From assembly GCA_965219015.1 (NCBI GenBank), contig CBDCNH010000002.1:1-64000 (forward strand): 64,000 bases of DNA. The letters run 5' to 3'. Within the stretch, counting starts at the first letter, position 1. Each line of letters starts with the position of its first letter. Under the pieces are notes generated by a model. That model had not been told where the DNA came from. It did not search any database and worked only from the letters and a program-made list of their open reading frames with translations. Source of the DNA: CBDCNH01 sp965219015 (GTDB lineage Bacteria > Pseudomonadota > Alphaproteobacteria > Rhodobacterales > Rhodobacteraceae). Positions 55,194 through 64,000 of the stretch are shown here, piece by piece. Position numbers and translations under genes: made by a program.

Positions 55194-57870
55194 ATGCGCC
55201 TCCGCTCCCCGCTTCCCGTCCTGATGCTCTGCGCCGCGCTGGCGCTCGCGGGCTGCGAGAGCCGGACCGAGAAGGCCGAGCGCTACTACCAGTCCGGGCT
55301 CGCGCTCCTGCAGTCCGGCGACACCGACCGCGCGCTCGTCGAGTTCCGCAACGTCTTCAAGTACGACGGCACCCACAAGGCGGCCCGGCTCGCCTATGCT
55401 GAGGTGATGGTCGAGCGCGGCAACCTGCAGGAGGCCTACAGCCAGTACCTGCGCCTCGTCGAGCAGTACCCCGACGAGCTCGAGCCGCGCCAGATCCTCG
55501 CCGAGCTCGCCATCGACACCGGCAACTGGGAGGAGGCCGAGCGGCACGGCCGCGCCGCGGTCGCGCTCGCCCCCGACGCGCCCCGCGACCAGGCGCTCGC
55601 CGCGGCGCTCGACTACCGCAAGGCCCGCATCGCCGGCGACGCCGACGCCGCCCGCGATGCCGCCGACGCCGCGCGCCGGGTGCTGGGCGCGGCCCCCGAC
55701 AACGTCGTGGCGCTGCGCGTGGTGATCGACCGGGTGCTGAACGGCCCCGCCCCGACCGATGCGCTCCCCGAGGTCGAGCACGCGATCGCGCTCCGCCCGG
55801 ACGACCTGCAGCTTCAGGTCACCAAGCTCCAGCTCCTCGCGCGGAAGAACGACATGGCGGGCGTCGGCGCCCAGCTGAAGGCGATGGCCGCGCGCTTCCC
55901 GACCAACGAGGACGTGCGGAAATCGCTCATCGCCTGGTACCTCCAGCGCCGCGACATCGACGGGGCGGAGACCTATCTCCGCGGCATCGCCGACGCGGCC
56001 CCTCCCGAGGACACCGCCCCACGGCTCGCCGTGGTGCAGCTTTTGCAGACCGCGCGCGGGCGCGACGCCGCCGCGGCCGAGCTCGCGCGCCTCGCGGATG
56101 CCGCCACAAGTACGGGCGGCGCCGCCGCGCCGCTCTACCGCGCGCTCGCCGCCTCGCTCGACTACGACGCGGGGCAGCGGCCGGAGGCGATCGCCGCGGT
56201 GCAGGGGATCCTCGACGGGCTGCCCGCCGAGGCCGCCGCCTCGGACCAGAGCCACAAGATCAAGATCATGCTCGCGCAGATGCTCGCCCAGACCGGCAAC
56301 AAGGTCGGCGCGCGGGCCCGCGTCGAGGAGGTGCTCGCCGAAGACGCGGGCAACGTCGACGCGCTGAAGATGCGCGCGGCCTGGCTCATCGACGACGACA
56401 AGCCCGGCGAGGCGATCGTGGCGCTCCGGACGGCGCAGGACCAGGCCCCGGGCGACGCCGCGATCCCGACGCTGATGGCGGCCGCGCACGAGCGCGACGG
56501 CAGCCACGCGCTCGCGGGCGAGCAGCTCGCCAAGGCCGTCGAGCTCTCGGGCCAGGCGCCCGAGCCGTCGCTGCGCTACGCCGAGTACCTGATGCGCGAC
56601 GCCTCGATCGCGCCGGCCGAGACCGTGCTCACCGACGCGCTGCGGGTCAGCCCGCAGAACGTGCCGGTGATGGCCGCGCTGGCGCGGGTGCGGCTCGCCA
56701 ACCAGGACTGGCCGGGCGTGCGCGCGATCGTCGACCAGCTGCGCGCGGTCGGCAAGGACGCGCCGGCGGACGCGGCCCAGGTCGGCGGCGCACAGCCGGG
56801 CGGCACCCAGGGAGGCGACACCCGAGGGAGGCGACACCCAGGCGAAATCCACCGCCGAGCAGACCGCCGACGGCATCCTCGCGGCGCTCCTCCTCGCGCA
56901 GGACCGCACCGAGGACAGCATCGGCTTCCTGCAGGGCCTCATCGACAAGGGCGACGCCAGCCTCGCGGCGGTGGCGCTGATCGTGCAGACCAAGGTGCGC
57001 GCGGGCCAGGTCGACGCGGCGCGGACCTATCTCGACGGCCGCCTCGCGCAGACCCCGGACGACCCCGGCCTCAGGCTCCTCAGCGCCAGCCTCTACGTGC
57101 TCGAGGCCGCGCCCGACAAGGCCGAGCCGATCTTCCGCGATCTCATCGCCGCGGCCCCCGGCGCCGACGCCCCGGTGCGCGGGCTCTACGGGCTTCTCAC
57201 GGCGCAGGGCCGCACCGACGAGGCCGCGACCGTGCTCGACGCCGCGCTGAAGGTCGCGCCGCAGTCCGACGGGCTGCGCTGGCTCAAGGCCGGCGCGCTC
57301 GAGGCGGCGGGCGACATCGAAGGGGCGATCACGCTCTACGAGGCGATCTACGCCGAGAACAGCAACAACCTCGTCGTCGCCAACAACCTCGCGAGCCTGC
57401 TCGCGAGCCACCGCGACGCCGACGCCGACATCGACCGCGCCTTCGCCATCGCCCGGCGTCTGCGGACCTCCGGCGTGCCCGCCTTCCAGGACACCTACGG
57501 CTGGATCGCCTACCGCCGCGGCAACCTCGACGAGGCGCTCGCCCATCTCGGACCCGCCGCGAAGGGCCTGCCGGACGATCCCGCGGTGCAGGCGCATCTC
57601 GGGCTCGCGCTCGCCGCGCGGGGCGACGCCGCGAAGGGCGACCCCGAGGCCGCGCGCACGGCGCTGACCGCGGCGCTGGCGCTCGCGGACGAAAAGGCCG
57701 GCGGCACCGCGGGCCCGGCGTTCCAGCCCGCCCGCGACGCGCTCGCCCGGCTCGACGCCGCACCGGCGCCCGGCGACACCTCCGCCACCACCCCAGCCCC
57801 GACTCCAGCTCCAGCCCCAACTCCGGCTCCAACTCCGGCGCCTGGGGACGCGCCCGCTCCGGCGAACTGA
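55194..57870 (+). CDS. prsT: PrsT-like TPR lipoprotein of exosortase/EPS system, frameshifted in a repeat
   Basis: About 891 residues if one extra base is ignored (2677 nt = 3n+1). Lipobox LALAGC with acylated Cys18, then many TPR units (AERYYQSGLALLQSGDTDRA, ARLAYAEVMVERGNLQEAYS, VVANNLASLLASHRDADADI, DTYGWIAYRRGNLDEALAHL). The order matches the PEP-CTERM-system TPR lipoprotein PrsT, a periplasmic scaffold for EPS export. The frame breaks at 56808-56838, where GGAGGCGACACC is duplicated as one 15-bp and one 16-bp copy. The C-terminal part continues KSTAEQTADGILAALLLAQD. The very end is a Pro-Ala-Thr repeat. Confidence 0.87.
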
Positions 57871-58246
57871 CGCCCCGCCAGAGCCGAACGCCAGAGCCGA
57901 ACGCCGAAGCCGGATGCCGGAGCCGGATGCCGGGCTCGTCCGGCACGGCCACCGGATGGGACGCGGACAGGACGCGGCACAACCTCCGGGGGGTCCGATC
58001 TGTTGCCCGCCCGCGACGGCCCGGTACAAATCCGCGGGGCGGCCGCGCCGGCGGCCGCTTTCCCCCTTCAAGGCCCCCTGCGTTCTCGTAGACATATCAA
58101 GATGCTGCAAACCGTCCCTCAACGGTTTTCGTGGCATGTGCTGCAGGGGATGCGCCCCCGGAGGCCGTCGCGGGTGCGACGGTCACGGGTTTCCGGGATG
58201 CCGGCATCCGGATAGCCTTGGGCGGCGGAACGAGGGAGAGGGCGAC
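57871..58246. other. Intergenic region between prsT and the export gene
   Basis: About 376 bp. GCCAGAGCCGAAC and GCCGGATGCCGGA units are each repeated just after the prsT stop (57883-57940). Beyond that only a good Shine-Dalgarno (GAGGGAGAGG) before the next gene is evident. Confidence 0.5.
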
Positions 58247-58900
58247 ATGCGGCAGATCGGACATCTTATCAGGGCACGGCTCACGGGTCTCGCAGGCCGC
58301 CTCGCGGCGCTCGCGCTCGCGAGCGTCCTCGGCATCCTCGCCGCCGGCCCCGCCGCGGCGCAGACCTACCCCGTCAAGCCGGGCGACGTGCTGAAGATCG
58401 AGGTGCTCGAGGACACGAGCCTCAACCGCAACGTCCTCGTCGCCCCCGACGGGCGCATCACCCTGCCGCTCGCGGGCACCGTCCGCGTCGGCGGGCGCAG
58501 CGTCGACGACATCGGCGCCGAGCTGAAGTCGCGCCTTGCGTCGAACTTCGCGGCCCCGCCGAACGTCTTCGTCTCCGTCGACCGCGTCGCCGTCCCGAAG
58601 GAGGGCGCGGCCATCACCGGCCCCGTGGTCGGCATCTACGTGCTCGGCGAGGTCGCGAACCCCGGCCGGCGCGAGGTCGCCCGCGGCACCACGCTCCTGC
58701 AGATGTTCGCCGAGATGGGCGGCTTCTCGAAATTCGCCGCGACCCGCCGGATCCAGCTCCGCCGCGTCGACGCGCAGGGCCTCGAGCAGGTCTACACCAT
58801 CGACTACCATGCGCTCGAGCGCGGGGCGGCGCTCCGCGGCATCCCGACGATGGCGGAGGGCGACGTGATCATCGTGCCGCAGCGCCGCCTCTTCGAATAG
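58247..58900 (+). CDS. Polysaccharide export protein (Wza/ExoF-like)
   Basis: 217 residues. Signal peptide LAALALASVLGILAAGPAAA; then the export domain YPVKPGDVLKIEVLEDTSLN, VLVAPDGRITLPLAGTVRVG, a SLBB-like domain GIYVLGEVANPGRREVARGT and closing MAEGDVIIVPQRRLF. The protein is short, as in exosortase-linked loci, and has no lipobox. It forms or gates the outer-membrane route for EPS with the Wzc-like protein. ATG 58247 follows GAGGGAGAGG. Confidence 0.92.
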   Translation: MRQIGHLIRARLTGLAGRLAALALASVLGILAAGPAAAQTYPVKPGDVLKIEVLEDTSLNRNVLVAPDGRITLPLAGTVRVGGRSVDDIGAELKSRLASNFAAPPNVFVSVDRVAVPKEGAAITGPVVGIYVLGEVANPGRREVARGTTLLQMFAEMGGFSKFAATRRIQLRRVDAQGLEQVYTIDYHALERGAALRGIPTMAEGDVIIVPQRRLFE

Positions 58901-58959
58901 CCGCCCGCCCCCATGATCGCCCCCATGATCGCCGCCGTGACACCCCCCGTGACCGTCTC

Positions 58960-60858
58960 GTGACCGCGCCCGCGACCGCATCCAGGCCCGGCTCGATCCG
59001 GGCCGGGCTCGTCGCCGGCGTCGGCGCGTTCGCCCTCGCAGCCGCCGCCTTCGCCCAGACCGTGACGCCGCCCGCAAGCCCGCCCGCGAGCCCGCCCGCG
59101 CCGACCGTCATCGACCCCGCGACCGGCCTGCCGACCGGCACGCTCACCGACACCGGCGCGGGCCCCGGCAGCGGGACCGAGACCGACACCGGCGCCGGCC
59201 CCGCCATACCCGAGACCCCAGCCGCACCCCCAATCGAAACCCCAACCGAAACCCCAGCCGAAACCCCAGCCGCGCCCCCAGCCGAAACGCCGCCCGCCGC
59301 CGTGCCGCCGCCGCCCGAGACCGCCCCCACCGAAAGCATCCCCCTCGCGCCCGCGCCCGCCGGTGCGGACGCCGCCCTCGTGGACCCGTTCCGCAGCCAG
59401 ACCGAGGTCGAGGCGCAGACCCGCTCCTTCGGCCCCCCCGGCCGGCGCGCCCGTGCCCGTGCCCGTGCCCTGCGCGGCGTCGGCGCGGCGCAGGGCGAGC
59501 GCGGCCTCGGCGGCGTCACGCTCAGCTTCGGCGTGGCCGAGCGGCTCGAGGCCTCCGACAACCAGGCGCTCCGGGTCGACAGCGACGGCGGCACCGGCAC
59601 CGCCACGACCGACCTCAGCTTCGGCATCCGGAGCGAGACGCCGACCGACTTCATCGCCCTCGACGGCGGCTTCAAGGTCCGCGCCATCGGCGGCGCGGGC
59701 AGCTCCGGCCGCGGCACCTCGGGCTTCGACACCTCCGTCGACGAGCCGCGCCTCGCGTTCCGCTTCGCCCGCGAGGGCGCCAGGTCCGCCGCGAGCCTCA
59801 CCGCGCGCTACCTCAGCGCCGACATCGCCTACCTCGACCTCACCGACGAGATCGGCACCGACCCCATCGATCCGGGCTTCGATCCGGGGGGCCCGATCGT
59901 CGTGCCGGGCGACGCCGACCTCATCCGCGGCACCGGCACGCGGGCGAGCTACGGCTTCGACGGCACGCTCGACCTCTTCGAGGACGCGCCCGTGGGCCTC
60001 GCGCTCGCGGCGGGCATCAACGTGCTCGACTATTCCGACGTGACCGCGAACGACCTCGTGAACACCCGCCGCAGCCGCGCCGCGGCGACGGTGGTGCTGC
60101 GCTTCTCCCCCGTCACCGAAGGCCGCGTCGGGGTCCGCACCACCGTCTACGACGCCGACAACGCCATCGAGACGCACCGCGAGACGAACACGCTCGACGT
60201 CGGCGTGACGCGCACGATCTCGGATGCCGCCACGCTCGACGCCACGCTCGGCTACAGCACCGTCGACACCTTCACCAACACCGACCCGCGCGGCCGCACC
60301 GAGGGCGTGACCGGTCGCGTCGGCCTGGCCCTCGACCGGCCGAACGGCACCGCCACCGCCGAGATCACCGCCGACACCACGCAGTCGGGCACCCGCACCG
60401 GCTTCCGCCTCGGGCGCAGCTTCGAGCTGCCCGCCGGCAGCATCGGCGCCACCCTCGGCGCCACGAAGGCCGAAGGCGGCGACCCGAAGCTCGCAGGCTC
60501 GCTCACGTACCGCCGCGACCTGCCCTCGGGCGGGCTCACCGCGCGCCTCAGCCGCGACGTCCGTACCGGCAACGACGACACCGACCGCCTCGCCACCGCC
60601 GCCACGCTCGGCCTCACGCAGCGCATCAACGACGTCTCGGCGCTCGGCTTCACCCTCGCCTACCTGCACTCGGACCCCGGCGGCGGCGACACCACCGACC
60701 GCACCAGCTTCAACGCCACCTGGAGCCGCGACATCACCGCCGACTGGAGCCTCGCGGCCGGCTACCGCTACCGCAGCCGCGACGAGGATCCGGGCGGCAA
60801 GGCGACCTCCAACACGGTGTTCCTCACCCTCAGCCGCGACTTCACCGGCGTCCGGTAG
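58960..60858 (+). CDS. Outer-membrane beta-barrel protein of exosortase/EPS system
   Basis: 632 residues from GTG 58960. Signal peptide AGLVAGVGAFALAAAAFAQT, then a 110-residue Pro/Thr/Ala/Glu linker (TPTETPAETPAAPPAETPP, partly repeat-derived). From residue about 185 come amphipathic beta strands (GVTLSFGVAERLEASDNQAL, ASLTARYLSADIAYLDLTDE, TEGRVGVRTTVYDADNAIET) to the C-terminal VFLTLSRDFTGVR. The place and pattern match the barrel proteins of PEP-CTERM-type EPS loci, probably the outer-membrane channel or its partner. Confidence 0.85.
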   Translation: MTAPATASRPGSIRAGLVAGVGAFALAAAAFAQTVTPPASPPASPPAPTVIDPATGLPTGTLTDTGAGPGSGTETDTGAGPAIPETPAAPPIETPTETPAETPAAPPAETPPAAVPPPPETAPTESIPLAPAPAGADAALVDPFRSQTEVEAQTRSFGPPGRRARARARALRGVGAAQGERGLGGVTLSFGVAERLEASDNQALRVDSDGGTGTATTDLSFGIRSETPTDFIALDGGFKVRAIGGAGSSGRGTSGFDTSVDEPRLAFRFAREGARSAASLTARYLSADIAYLDLTDEIGTDPIDPGFDPGGPIVVPGDADLIRGTGTRASYGFDGTLDLFEDAPVGLALAAGINVLDYSDVTANDLVNTRRSRAAATVVLRFSPVTEGRVGVRTTVYDADNAIETHRETNTLDVGVTRTISDAATLDATLGYSTVDTFTNTDPRGRTEGVTGRVGLALDRPNGTATAEITADTTQSGTRTGFRLGRSFELPAGSIGATLGATKAEGGDPKLAGSLTYRRDLPSGGLTARLSRDVRTGNDDTDRLATAATLGLTQRINDVSALGFTLAYLHSDPGGGDTTDRTSFNATWSRDITADWSLAAGYRYRSRDEDPGGKATSNTVFLTLSRDFTGVR

Positions 60859-61078
60859 CGCCGCTCCCCCCCGGAGAGCCGATCACCAAGCCGTGGCCGG
60901 GGCTCGCCAGGACGGGGCTCGTCAGGACGGGCGGCTTCGGCTAGGATGCGCGCCGGTCGTTCGCCCCGGTCGTTCGCGCCGAATTGTCATGCGCGGGCCG
61001 CTCCCGGTAAGACGCCCGAAACCCCTGTCGCCGATGCTCGTACCGTCCCCGTAACCCGTTCCCGTCTGGACCTGCCCG

Positions 61079-62689
61079 ATGACCTTCTCCCCCGACAAGC
61101 CGCAGGGCCGGAGCCTCCTCACGCTCGGCCCCCTCGCGCTCGGTGCGGGGTTCGGCTGGTTCGCGCTCCTCGTCGCGGGCTCGCTGCCGGTCTACTGGTT
61201 CGGCATGGCCTCGCTGGCGCGTGCCTGGGCCACGCCCGAGTACAGCCACGGCCCGCTCATCCCGCTGATCTCGCTCTACCTCTTCCTGCGCGAGCTGCGC
61301 CGCGACCCGCCCGCGCCCGCGGGCACCCCCGCCGACCGCCGGCCGGGAATCGCGCTCCTTCTCTTCGCCCTCGCGCTCGGCATCTTCGGCAACCTCACGC
61401 AGATCCCCGACATCGTGACCTACGCGCTCATCCTCTGGGTGGGGAGCCTGGTGCTCACCGGCTTCGGCTGGCGCCAGGGGCGGCGGCACTGGGCGCCGGT
61501 GCTGCACCTCGTGTTCATGCTGCCGCTGCCGCAGGTGCTCTACTGGAAGCTCACCATCCTCCTGCAGCTCCTCTCCTCGCAGATCGGCGTCTGGTTCGTC
61601 GAGATGGCCGGCGTGCCGGTCTATCTCGAGGGCAACGTGATCGACCTCGGCATCTACAAGCTGCAGGTCGCCGAGGCCTGCTCGGGGCTGCGCTACCTGT
61701 TCCCGATCCTGTCGTTCTCCTACCTCTTCTCGATCCTCTACCGCGGCCCGATCTGGCACAAGGCGGTGCTCCTGATCTCGGCGGCCCCGCTCACCGTGCT
61801 GATGAACGCGTTCCGCATCGGCGTCATCGGCGTCCTCGTCGACCGCTACGGCATCGCCCAGGCTGAGGGCTTCCTGCACTTCTTCGAGGGCTGGGTGATC
61901 TTCGGCTTCTGCGTCGGCATCCTGTTCCTGATGGCGATGGGGCTGCAGCGGCTGACGCGCGACCCGAAGCCCCTGTCGGAGACCATCGACCTCGATTTCG
62001 CGGGCCTCAGGCCGCAGGTGGCGCGGCTGCCGCGGATCGGCGCCTCGCGCGGGCTCGTCGTCGCCGCCGTGGTGGCGCTCGGCGTCACCGCGGTCTGGCG
62101 CCTCGCCCCCGCGCCCGAGCCCGTCACCGTCACCCGCAGCGACTTCGGCCGCTTCCCGCGCGCCGTCGGCGCCTGGTCGGGGGTGCCCGAGATGCTCGAC
62201 CCCGCCGTGGCGCGCGTCCTCGGTGCCGACGACTACGTCAACGCGACCTACCTCGCACCGGGCGAGATCGCGGGCGTCAACTTCTTCTCCGCCTACTACC
62301 GCCGCCAGACCGAGGGCGCCGCGATCCACTCGCCCGCCGTCTGCCTGCCCGTCGGCGGCTGGGAGGTGTTCTCGATCGACCCCACCCCCGTCACCGTGCC
62401 CGGCACCGTCTACGGCCGCTTCACGCTCAACCGCGCGGTGATCCAGAAGGGGCTTTCCAAGCAGCTCGTCTACTACTGGTTCGAGCAGCGCGGGCAGCGC
62501 ATGACCAACGACTACGCGGCGAAGTTCTCCGTCATCTGGGACAGCATCACCCGCGGGCGCTCCGACGGCGCGATGGTGCGCTTCGTCACCCCGATCGCCG
62601 ACGGCGAGCCCGAGGCCGACGCCGACGCCCGCATCCAGCGCCTGATGGCGGACCTCCTGCCGTCGCTGCCCCGCTTCGTGCCGGAATAG
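61079..62689 (+). CDS. xrtD: Exosortase D-like transpeptidase fused to EpsI domain
   Basis: 536 residues. The polytopic N-terminal exosortase domain has the catalytic triad Cys201 (VAEACSGLRYLFPILSF), Arg246 (LMNAFRIGVIGVLVDRYG) and His267 (AEGFLHFFEGWVIFGF). From about residue 348 a periplasmic EpsI/DUF3485 domain follows (FGRFPRAVGAWSGVPEML, GVNFFSAYYRRQTEGAAIHS, PAVCLPVGGWEV). This fusion and the VPLPA-CTERM proteins 13-16 kb upstream point to XrtD, the VPLPA-specific exosortase. It would cleave and transfer substrates at the membrane in coordination with EPS export. ATG 61079 gives the expected N-terminus. Confidence 0.92.
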   Translation: MTFSPDKPQGRSLLTLGPLALGAGFGWFALLVAGSLPVYWFGMASLARAWATPEYSHGPLIPLISLYLFLRELRRDPPAPAGTPADRRPGIALLLFALALGIFGNLTQIPDIVTYALILWVGSLVLTGFGWRQGRRHWAPVLHLVFMLPLPQVLYWKLTILLQLLSSQIGVWFVEMAGVPVYLEGNVIDLGIYKLQVAEACSGLRYLFPILSFSYLFSILYRGPIWHKAVLLISAAPLTVLMNAFRIGVIGVLVDRYGIAQAEGFLHFFEGWVIFGFCVGILFLMAMGLQRLTRDPKPLSETIDLDFAGLRPQVARLPRIGASRGLVVAAVVALGVTAVWRLAPAPEPVTVTRSDFGRFPRAVGAWSGVPEMLDPAVARVLGADDYVNATYLAPGEIAGVNFFSAYYRRQTEGAAIHSPAVCLPVGGWEVFSIDPTPVTVPGTVYGRFTLNRAVIQKGLSKQLVYYWFEQRGQRMTNDYAAKFSVIWDSITRGRSDGAMVRFVTPIADGEPEADADARIQRLMADLLPSLPRFVPE

Positions 62690-62718
62690 GTTCTGCCGGA
62701 CGGGCTCGCAGGGCAGGC

Positions 62719-63120
62719 TCATGGGCTTTGCGGGTCCGGCGCCGTCACCCGGTCGGCGGGCTCGAGGAGGAGCGGCTCGGGCCAGCCCGACCAGTACCGC
62801 TCGAAGCCGTCGAGCCAGCCCGCCGCCGCGCCCATCGGCGCCGCGGCGAGGTGGCACAGATGCGCCGTGCCGCGCACCTCGCGCCGGATGAGCCCCGCCG
62901 CCTCCAGCGTACGGACATGCTTCGAGGCCGCCGCGAGCGAGATCGCGAACGGCGCGGCCAGCCCGCCCACCGTCCGCGGCCCCTCCGCAAGCGCATCGAG
63001 CATCCGCCGCCGCGTCCCATGCGCGAGCGCATGGAACATCGCGTCCAGCTCCGCGCCTTCGGTGAGGCCCAAGTCTTTGATGAGATCCGCGCCTTCGACA
63101 AAGCCCGCTTGTTCAACCAT
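62719..63120 (-). CDS. ArsR-family transcriptional regulator
   Basis: 133 residues with a winged helix: DAMFHALAHGTRRRMLDALA, GGLAAPFAISLAAASKHVRT (recognition helix) and LIRREVRGTAHLCHLAAAPM. No metal-binding Cys pair is seen in helix 3, so a non-metal signal is likely. An inverted repeat covers its start codon, which implies autorepression. It is divergent from the rhomboid gene. The target may be only itself and that neighbour. Confidence 0.9.
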   Translation of the reverse strand: MVEQAGFVEGADLIKDLGLTEGAELDAMFHALAHGTRRRMLDALAEGPRTVGGLAAPFAISLAAASKHVRTLEAAGLIRREVRGTAHLCHLAAAPMGAAAGWLDGFERYWSGWPEPLLLEPADRVTAPDPQSP

Positions 63121-63170
63121 GCGGTTGAGGTTGCGGCAGGTACGATCTGAAAGTCAACCGCATGGTTGAA
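63112..63170. promoter_or_regulatory. Perfect inverted repeat, probable ArsR-type operator
   Basis: TTCAACCATGCGGTTGA (63112-63128) and its exact complement TCAACCGCATGGTTGAA (63154-63170) are 25 bp apart. The first arm includes the arsR ATG. Each arm also holds internal dyad symmetry (CAACC-GGTTG), so each can bind one dimer. Confidence 0.75.
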
Positions 63171-63277
63171 TGCGACGCGATGCCGAGGCTGCGGGCCGCG
63201 CTCCCCAATGCCGTCCGTACCGCTTGCCAACCCGGACCGGCACGCGCACCTGTGGCAGCACCCTGCCCGGAGCCCGC

Positions 63278-64000
63278 GTGACCCCGCCTCCCGATGCCCC
63301 CTCCGCCGAAGCGGCGCGAACCCGTAGGCCGCGAATCGCTGCGCCGCGAACCGGTGGGCCGCGAACCGGTGCGCCGCGAACCGGTGGTCCGGTGCTGCGC
63401 CTCGCGCCCGCCATCGCGGCGGTGGTCGTCCTGACCGTGGCGATCGAGCTCGTGCTCGAGGCCGCCGACCGCGGGCTCGTCGGCTCGACCCGCTGGCGGT
63501 CGCTTGCCTACGAGTACGGCGCGTTCTGGGCCGGGCTCGTCGGCGACTGGCGGCCGAACTACCGCGCCCAGCCCGTGCTCATGTTCGTCAGCTACGCGCT
63601 TCTCCACGGCGGCTTCGGGCATCTGGCGGGCAATATGCTCACCCTCCTCGGCCTCGGCACCATCGCCACCGACCGCGTGGGCCAGCGCGGGTTCCTCGTG
63701 CTCTACGTCGTCTCCGCGGTCGGCGGCGGCGCGGGCTTCGGGCTCCTCGCCACCGCGCAGGGCGTGGGTGCCGCGCCGATGGTCGGGGCCTCGGGCGCGC
63801 TCTTCGGCCTCGCCGGCGCCTGGCAGTACTGGGAGGCCCGCGACCGCCGCGCGCTCGGGCTGCCGCTCGCCCCGGTGTGGCGCACGATCCTCGGCCTCGC
63901 GGTGCTCAACGCCGTGCTCTGGGTGATGCTGGCGGGCCTCCTCGCCTGGCAGACCCACCTGGGCGGCTTCGTCGCGGGCTGGGCCACGGCGGCCGTGCTC
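63278..64000 (+). CDS. Rhomboid-family membrane serine protease (cut by window edge)
   Basis: 241 codons from GTG 63278, open to the edge. HGGFGHLAGNML (His-x-x-x-Asn) and the nucleophile motif MVGASGALFGLAG with catalytic Ser are present, then WQTHLGGFVAGW with the partner His, so the catalytic set is complete. About six helices are visible. The N-terminal PRTGG/PRTGA repeat is from a 15-bp unit at about 63335-63390. Rhomboids cleave membrane protein helices; the substrate is unknown. Confidence 0.87.
   Translation, partial: MTPPPDAPSAEAARTRRPRIAAPRTGGPRTGAPRTGGPVLRLAPAIAAVVVLTVAIELVLEAADRGLVGSTRWRSLAYEYGAFWAGLVGDWRPNYRAQPVLMFVSYALLHGGFGHLAGNMLTLLGLGTIATDRVGQRGFLVLYVVSAVGGGAGFGLLATAQGVGAAPMVGASGALFGLAGAWQYWEARDRRALGLPLAPVWRTILGLAVLNAVLWVMLAGLLAWQTHLGGFVAGWATAAVL

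Overview
The window is very GC-rich (coding third positions are almost always G or C) and reads as an alphaproteobacterium of the Rhodobacteraceae/Roseobacter type. Four observations support this: an RPA (DnaA-like) plasmid replication protein beside parAB, VPLPA-CTERM proteins with an exosortase D-like enzyme, a small protein of the gene-transfer-agent spike base family, and a BrnT/BrnA remnant. A replication initiator, iterons, parA/parB and two identical parS-like palindromes lie inside an exopolysaccharide (EPS) locus, so the DNA is most likely an extrachromosomal replicon (plasmid or chromid) dedicated largely to surface polysaccharide. No rRNA, tRNA or CRISPR array was seen.

Layout. 1-1.7 kb: the start of a mannose-1-phosphate guanylyltransferase, a small membrane protein and a frameshifted phosphatase. 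1.7-5.8 kb: the replication/partition module (parB, parA, origin, rpa). 6-12 kb: UDP-glucose dehydrogenase, a decayed brnT with intact brnA, then an operon of overlapping genes (acyl carrier protein, acyl-CoA ligase, short-chain reductase, glycosyltransferase) with an acetyltransferase upstream, probably making an acyl-decorated sugar. 12-16 kb: serine recombinase, an AT-rich orphan gene and small secreted proteins. 17-30 kb: beta-helix polysaccharide-active protein, flippase, glycosyltransferases, pyruvyltransferase, histidine kinase and acyltransferase. 30.5-32.6 kb: a DUF262/DUF1524 restriction-type gene. 32.8-42.6 kb: a large SGNH-type esterase/fibre protein, a polymerase-like membrane protein, more transferases, a dehalogenase pseudogene, an MFS transporter and the spike base protein. 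42.8-48.2 kb: an unknown exported protein and four VPLPA-CTERM proteins. 49-62.7 kb: the EPS assembly and exosortase machine (BY-kinase, Wzc-like protein, secretion ATPase, initiating sugar transferase, PrsT-like TPR lipoprotein, Wza-like export protein, outer-membrane barrel, exosortase). The end holds an ArsR regulator and a truncated rhomboid protease.

How it fits together: nucleotide sugars (GDP-mannose, UDP-glucuronate) feed a repeat unit started on the lipid carrier by the ExoY-type transferase. The glycosyltransferases extend it, and acyl, acetyl and pyruvyl groups decorate it. The Wzx-like flippase moves it, the Wzy-like protein polymerises it, and the Wzc/BY-kinase/Wza set exports it. 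The exosortase presumably processes VPLPA-CTERM proteins in step with EPS production.

Two features stand out. First, short tandem repeats, very often with a 15-bp unit and each built from local sequence, are spread through intergenic regions, gene ends, signal peptides and linkers. Second, several genes carry single-base or repeat-associated frameshifts (phosphatase, brnT, acyl-CoA ligase, a small lipoprotein, polymerase, BY-kinase, PrsT). These may be real decay or phase variation, or uncorrected sequencing indels. Raw reads would be needed to tell them apart.
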